A stretch of DNA of 15,965 bases from Chitinispirillaceae bacterium. GTDB taxonomy: Bacteria; Fibrobacterota; Chitinivibrionia; Chitinivibrionales; Chitinispirillaceae. Below the pieces are notes generated by a model. It saw nothing but the letters and a program-made list of their open reading frames with translations, was not told the DNA's origin and searched no databases. Every line of letters begins with the position of its first letter. The stretch's first letter is position 1. The stretch lies in assembly GCA_016926315.1 (NCBI GenBank), contig JAFGOU010000072.1, positions 1 to 15,965 on the forward strand. The letters run 5' to 3'. Of this stretch, positions 14,887-15,965 are shown piece after piece. Made by a program: the position numbers and the translations under genes.

Positions 14887-14921
14887 GGGTGCCGTAGGGA
14901 GAGACGGTGCCCTTCTTTTTT
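14887..14921 (+). terminator. Intrinsic terminator of the C25/TIGR02147/lipoprotein operon
   Basis: GGGTGCCGT (14887-14895) pairs with ACGGTGCCC (14904-14912) over nine positions, two of them G-U, around an eight-base loop. TTCTTTTTT follows immediately. This separates the three-gene operon from the M6-type peptidase gene, which therefore needs its own promoter in 14922-15045. Confidence 0.8.
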
Positions 14922-14979
14922 ACAGCGATAGCTTCAACCATAGTAACGTTCGACATGCCTGGAGCGGGAAGAAACTTCT

Positions 14980-15008
14980 ATCCGGACAATAACCGGTTAA
15001 AACCGGAT
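14980..15008. promoter_or_regulatory. Nested inverted repeats upstream of the M6-type gene
   Basis: ATCCGG (14980-14985) can pair with CCGGAT (15003-15008), and inside lies CCGGTT-AA-AACCGG (14993-15006). The segment ATAACCGGTTAAA (14989-15001) is identical to the one abutting the promoter at 2565-2577. It lies 37-66 bases before the start codon and could be an operator or a leader hairpin. No convincing -35/-10 pair was found near it. Confidence 0.35.
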
Positions 15009-15045
15009 TTGATTCACAATGACCGGCATCCTTAAGGAGGGTAGT

Positions 15046-15965
15046 ATGTGGAAATACGAAATCAGGCGCAGTACCGTGGCATTTCTTGTCCTTTTTTCGA
15101 GTGTTTGTATCACCACAACCTTTGGTCGTCCCTATATGGGCGAAGAGGAGCTATTCACCCAGCCGGATGGGAGCCGGATTCCACTGCTGCTTCATGGCGA
15201 TGAATTTTTTATCAGGGCCGAAACCCGTGACGGGTACACGGTTGTCCGTGATAAGGAGAGCGGCTGGTATTGCTACGCGCGGCTTTCGGAAAAAGGCGAC
15301 GGCTTCGTATCATCGGGCATCCGGGTCGTTTCGGGAAAAAACGGGGCCGCGGGCATCGGACTGGGCAAAAGGATCACCCTCTCTAACGAGGTAATGAGGA
15401 AAAAAATTGAAGCGTCGCGGACGAACCTTTTCAGGGGAGTGCGGCCCGATTATCTAACGCGCATGGATGCGCTGGCAAAAAGCGCCGATATTCCGACGAC
15501 CACCCAGGATTCCCTTCCGGCGAAAAAAAATACTGCTCTGTATACGGGGGAATGCTTCGGTTTGTGTGTCGTATGGGATTTTCCCGATGCTCCGATCACC
15601 GCGCAATATCCTTCGGCCGATTCGGCGGTCCGTTTCCTTACAAAAAAATTCAACAGTCTGGAACCAAGGGACAACAGTCTTCGTTACTATTTCCAGGTCT
15701 GGTCGGGCGGAAAATTCGATGTCCAGTTTATCGTCAAAGGCGTATTTCGCGCGCCGAACAATTTCACCTACTACGACAGCCTTGCCTATGCTTCGGGACA
15801 CAGCCAGCTCATTCTTTCGGCGTGCCAGCAACTGGAAGCAGAAGGATTCGATTTCAGCCAGCTTTCCGCGAGTTCAGGAAGAGTCCGGGGACTCTGCATC
15901 AGCAATACGGGCCGCGCCGCGGCCTGGGCTGAGGGAATGTGGAACCATTCAGGCAGCCTCAGGAC
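15046..15965 (+). CDS. M6-type secreted metallopeptidase, N-terminal part (cut by window end)
   Basis: Open from ATG 15046 to the window edge (306 complete codons), with AAGGAGG five bases upstream. A basic start (MWKYEIRR) and hydrophobic core (STVAFLVLFSSVCITTTFG) form a signal peptide. The mature N-terminus has the opening usual in M6-domain proteins: LLHGDEFFIRAETRDGYTVV, WYCYARL, FVSSGIRVVSG. The start of the catalytic domain follows: CFGLCVVWDFPDAPITAQYP (about 168-187), FLTKKFNS, LRYYFQVWSGGKFDVQFIV, YYDSLAYASGHSQLILSACQ, and GMWNHSG just before the edge. The zinc motif HExxH expected further on is not in the window, so catalytic competence cannot be judged. It is separated from the upstream operon by a terminator but lies next to a C25-like peptidase locus. 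Confidence 0.8.
   Translation, partial: MWKYEIRRSTVAFLVLFSSVCITTTFGRPYMGEEELFTQPDGSRIPLLLHGDEFFIRAETRDGYTVVRDKESGWYCYARLSEKGDGFVSSGIRVVSGKNGAAGIGLGKRITLSNEVMRKKIEASRTNLFRGVRPDYLTRMDALAKSADIPTTTQDSLPAKKNTALYTGECFGLCVVWDFPDAPITAQYPSADSAVRFLTKKFNSLEPRDNSLRYYFQVWSGGKFDVQFIVKGVFRAPNNFTYYDSLAYASGHSQLILSACQQLEAEGFDFSQLSASSGRVRGLCISNTGRAAAWAEGMWNHSGSLR

Noticed and set aside
14838..14921. Known riboswitch class before the M6-type gene
   Set aside because: The hairpins do not match the conserved cores of classes I can recall, and the second is a plain terminator just after an operon end.
1..15965. CRISPR arrays, insertion sequences, tRNA or rRNA genes
   Set aside because: No regularly spaced repeats, transposase-like proteins, terminal repeats or tRNA/rRNA-like sequences were seen on either strand.

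Overview
The window reads as a stretch of a Gram-negative chromosome of moderately high GC, most consistent with the Fibrobacterota (a Chitinivibrionales-like lineage). The evidence is a TIGR02147-family regulator, a paralogous family best known from Fibrobacter, overlapping a DUF2341/LamG lipoprotein gene. Next to these are secreted C25-like and M6-like peptidases; the C25-like one ends in a type IX-secretion-like beta domain. The lineage is an inference from gene content, not a computed placement.

Layout. (1) 1-1316, minus strand: N-terminal part of a multi-PAS sensor protein, cut by the window edge. It diverges from a plus-strand cluster (1527-2548) of two degenerate STAS-like proteins flanking a 66-residue DUF2934 protein. 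(2) 2536-6455: a good sigma-70-type promoter followed by a tiny leader ORF, a 79-residue membrane protein, an 867-residue pure coiled-coil protein, a 17-codon micro-ORF overlapping both neighbours, and an HDOD protein. (3) 6463-6714, minus strand: a convergent 58-residue charged small protein with a textbook terminator. (4) 6921-10343: a two-gene unit of phosphoglucomutase/phosphomannomutase and a membrane Ser/Thr kinase with a C-terminal helical (TPR-like) domain. (5) 10344-14921: a regulatory leader, then three genes joined by 1-4 nt overlaps (C25-like peptidase, TIGR02147 protein, DUF2341/LamG lipoprotein) and a terminator. (6) 15046 to the end: N-terminal part of an M6-type metallopeptidase, cut before its active site.

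The most interesting part is 10400-10670. It holds a perfect 20-bp palindrome upstream of a possible promoter. Downstream is a transcript leader in which one C/U-rich strand can pair either with the 5' end of the RNA (13 bp) or with a purine-rich strand carrying the annotated start codon (about 17 bp, followed by seven Ts). That is the layout of an attenuator or riboswitch-like switch controlling a surface peptidase operon. An in-frame ATA codon with a near-ideal Shine-Dalgarno just after the terminator-like hairpin raises the possibility that translation starts there.

How the parts may work together is inference. The PAS, STAS, HDOD and kinase genes look like intracellular signalling and cell-organisation modules. 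The last four genes look like a regulated cell-surface or secreted protein module.
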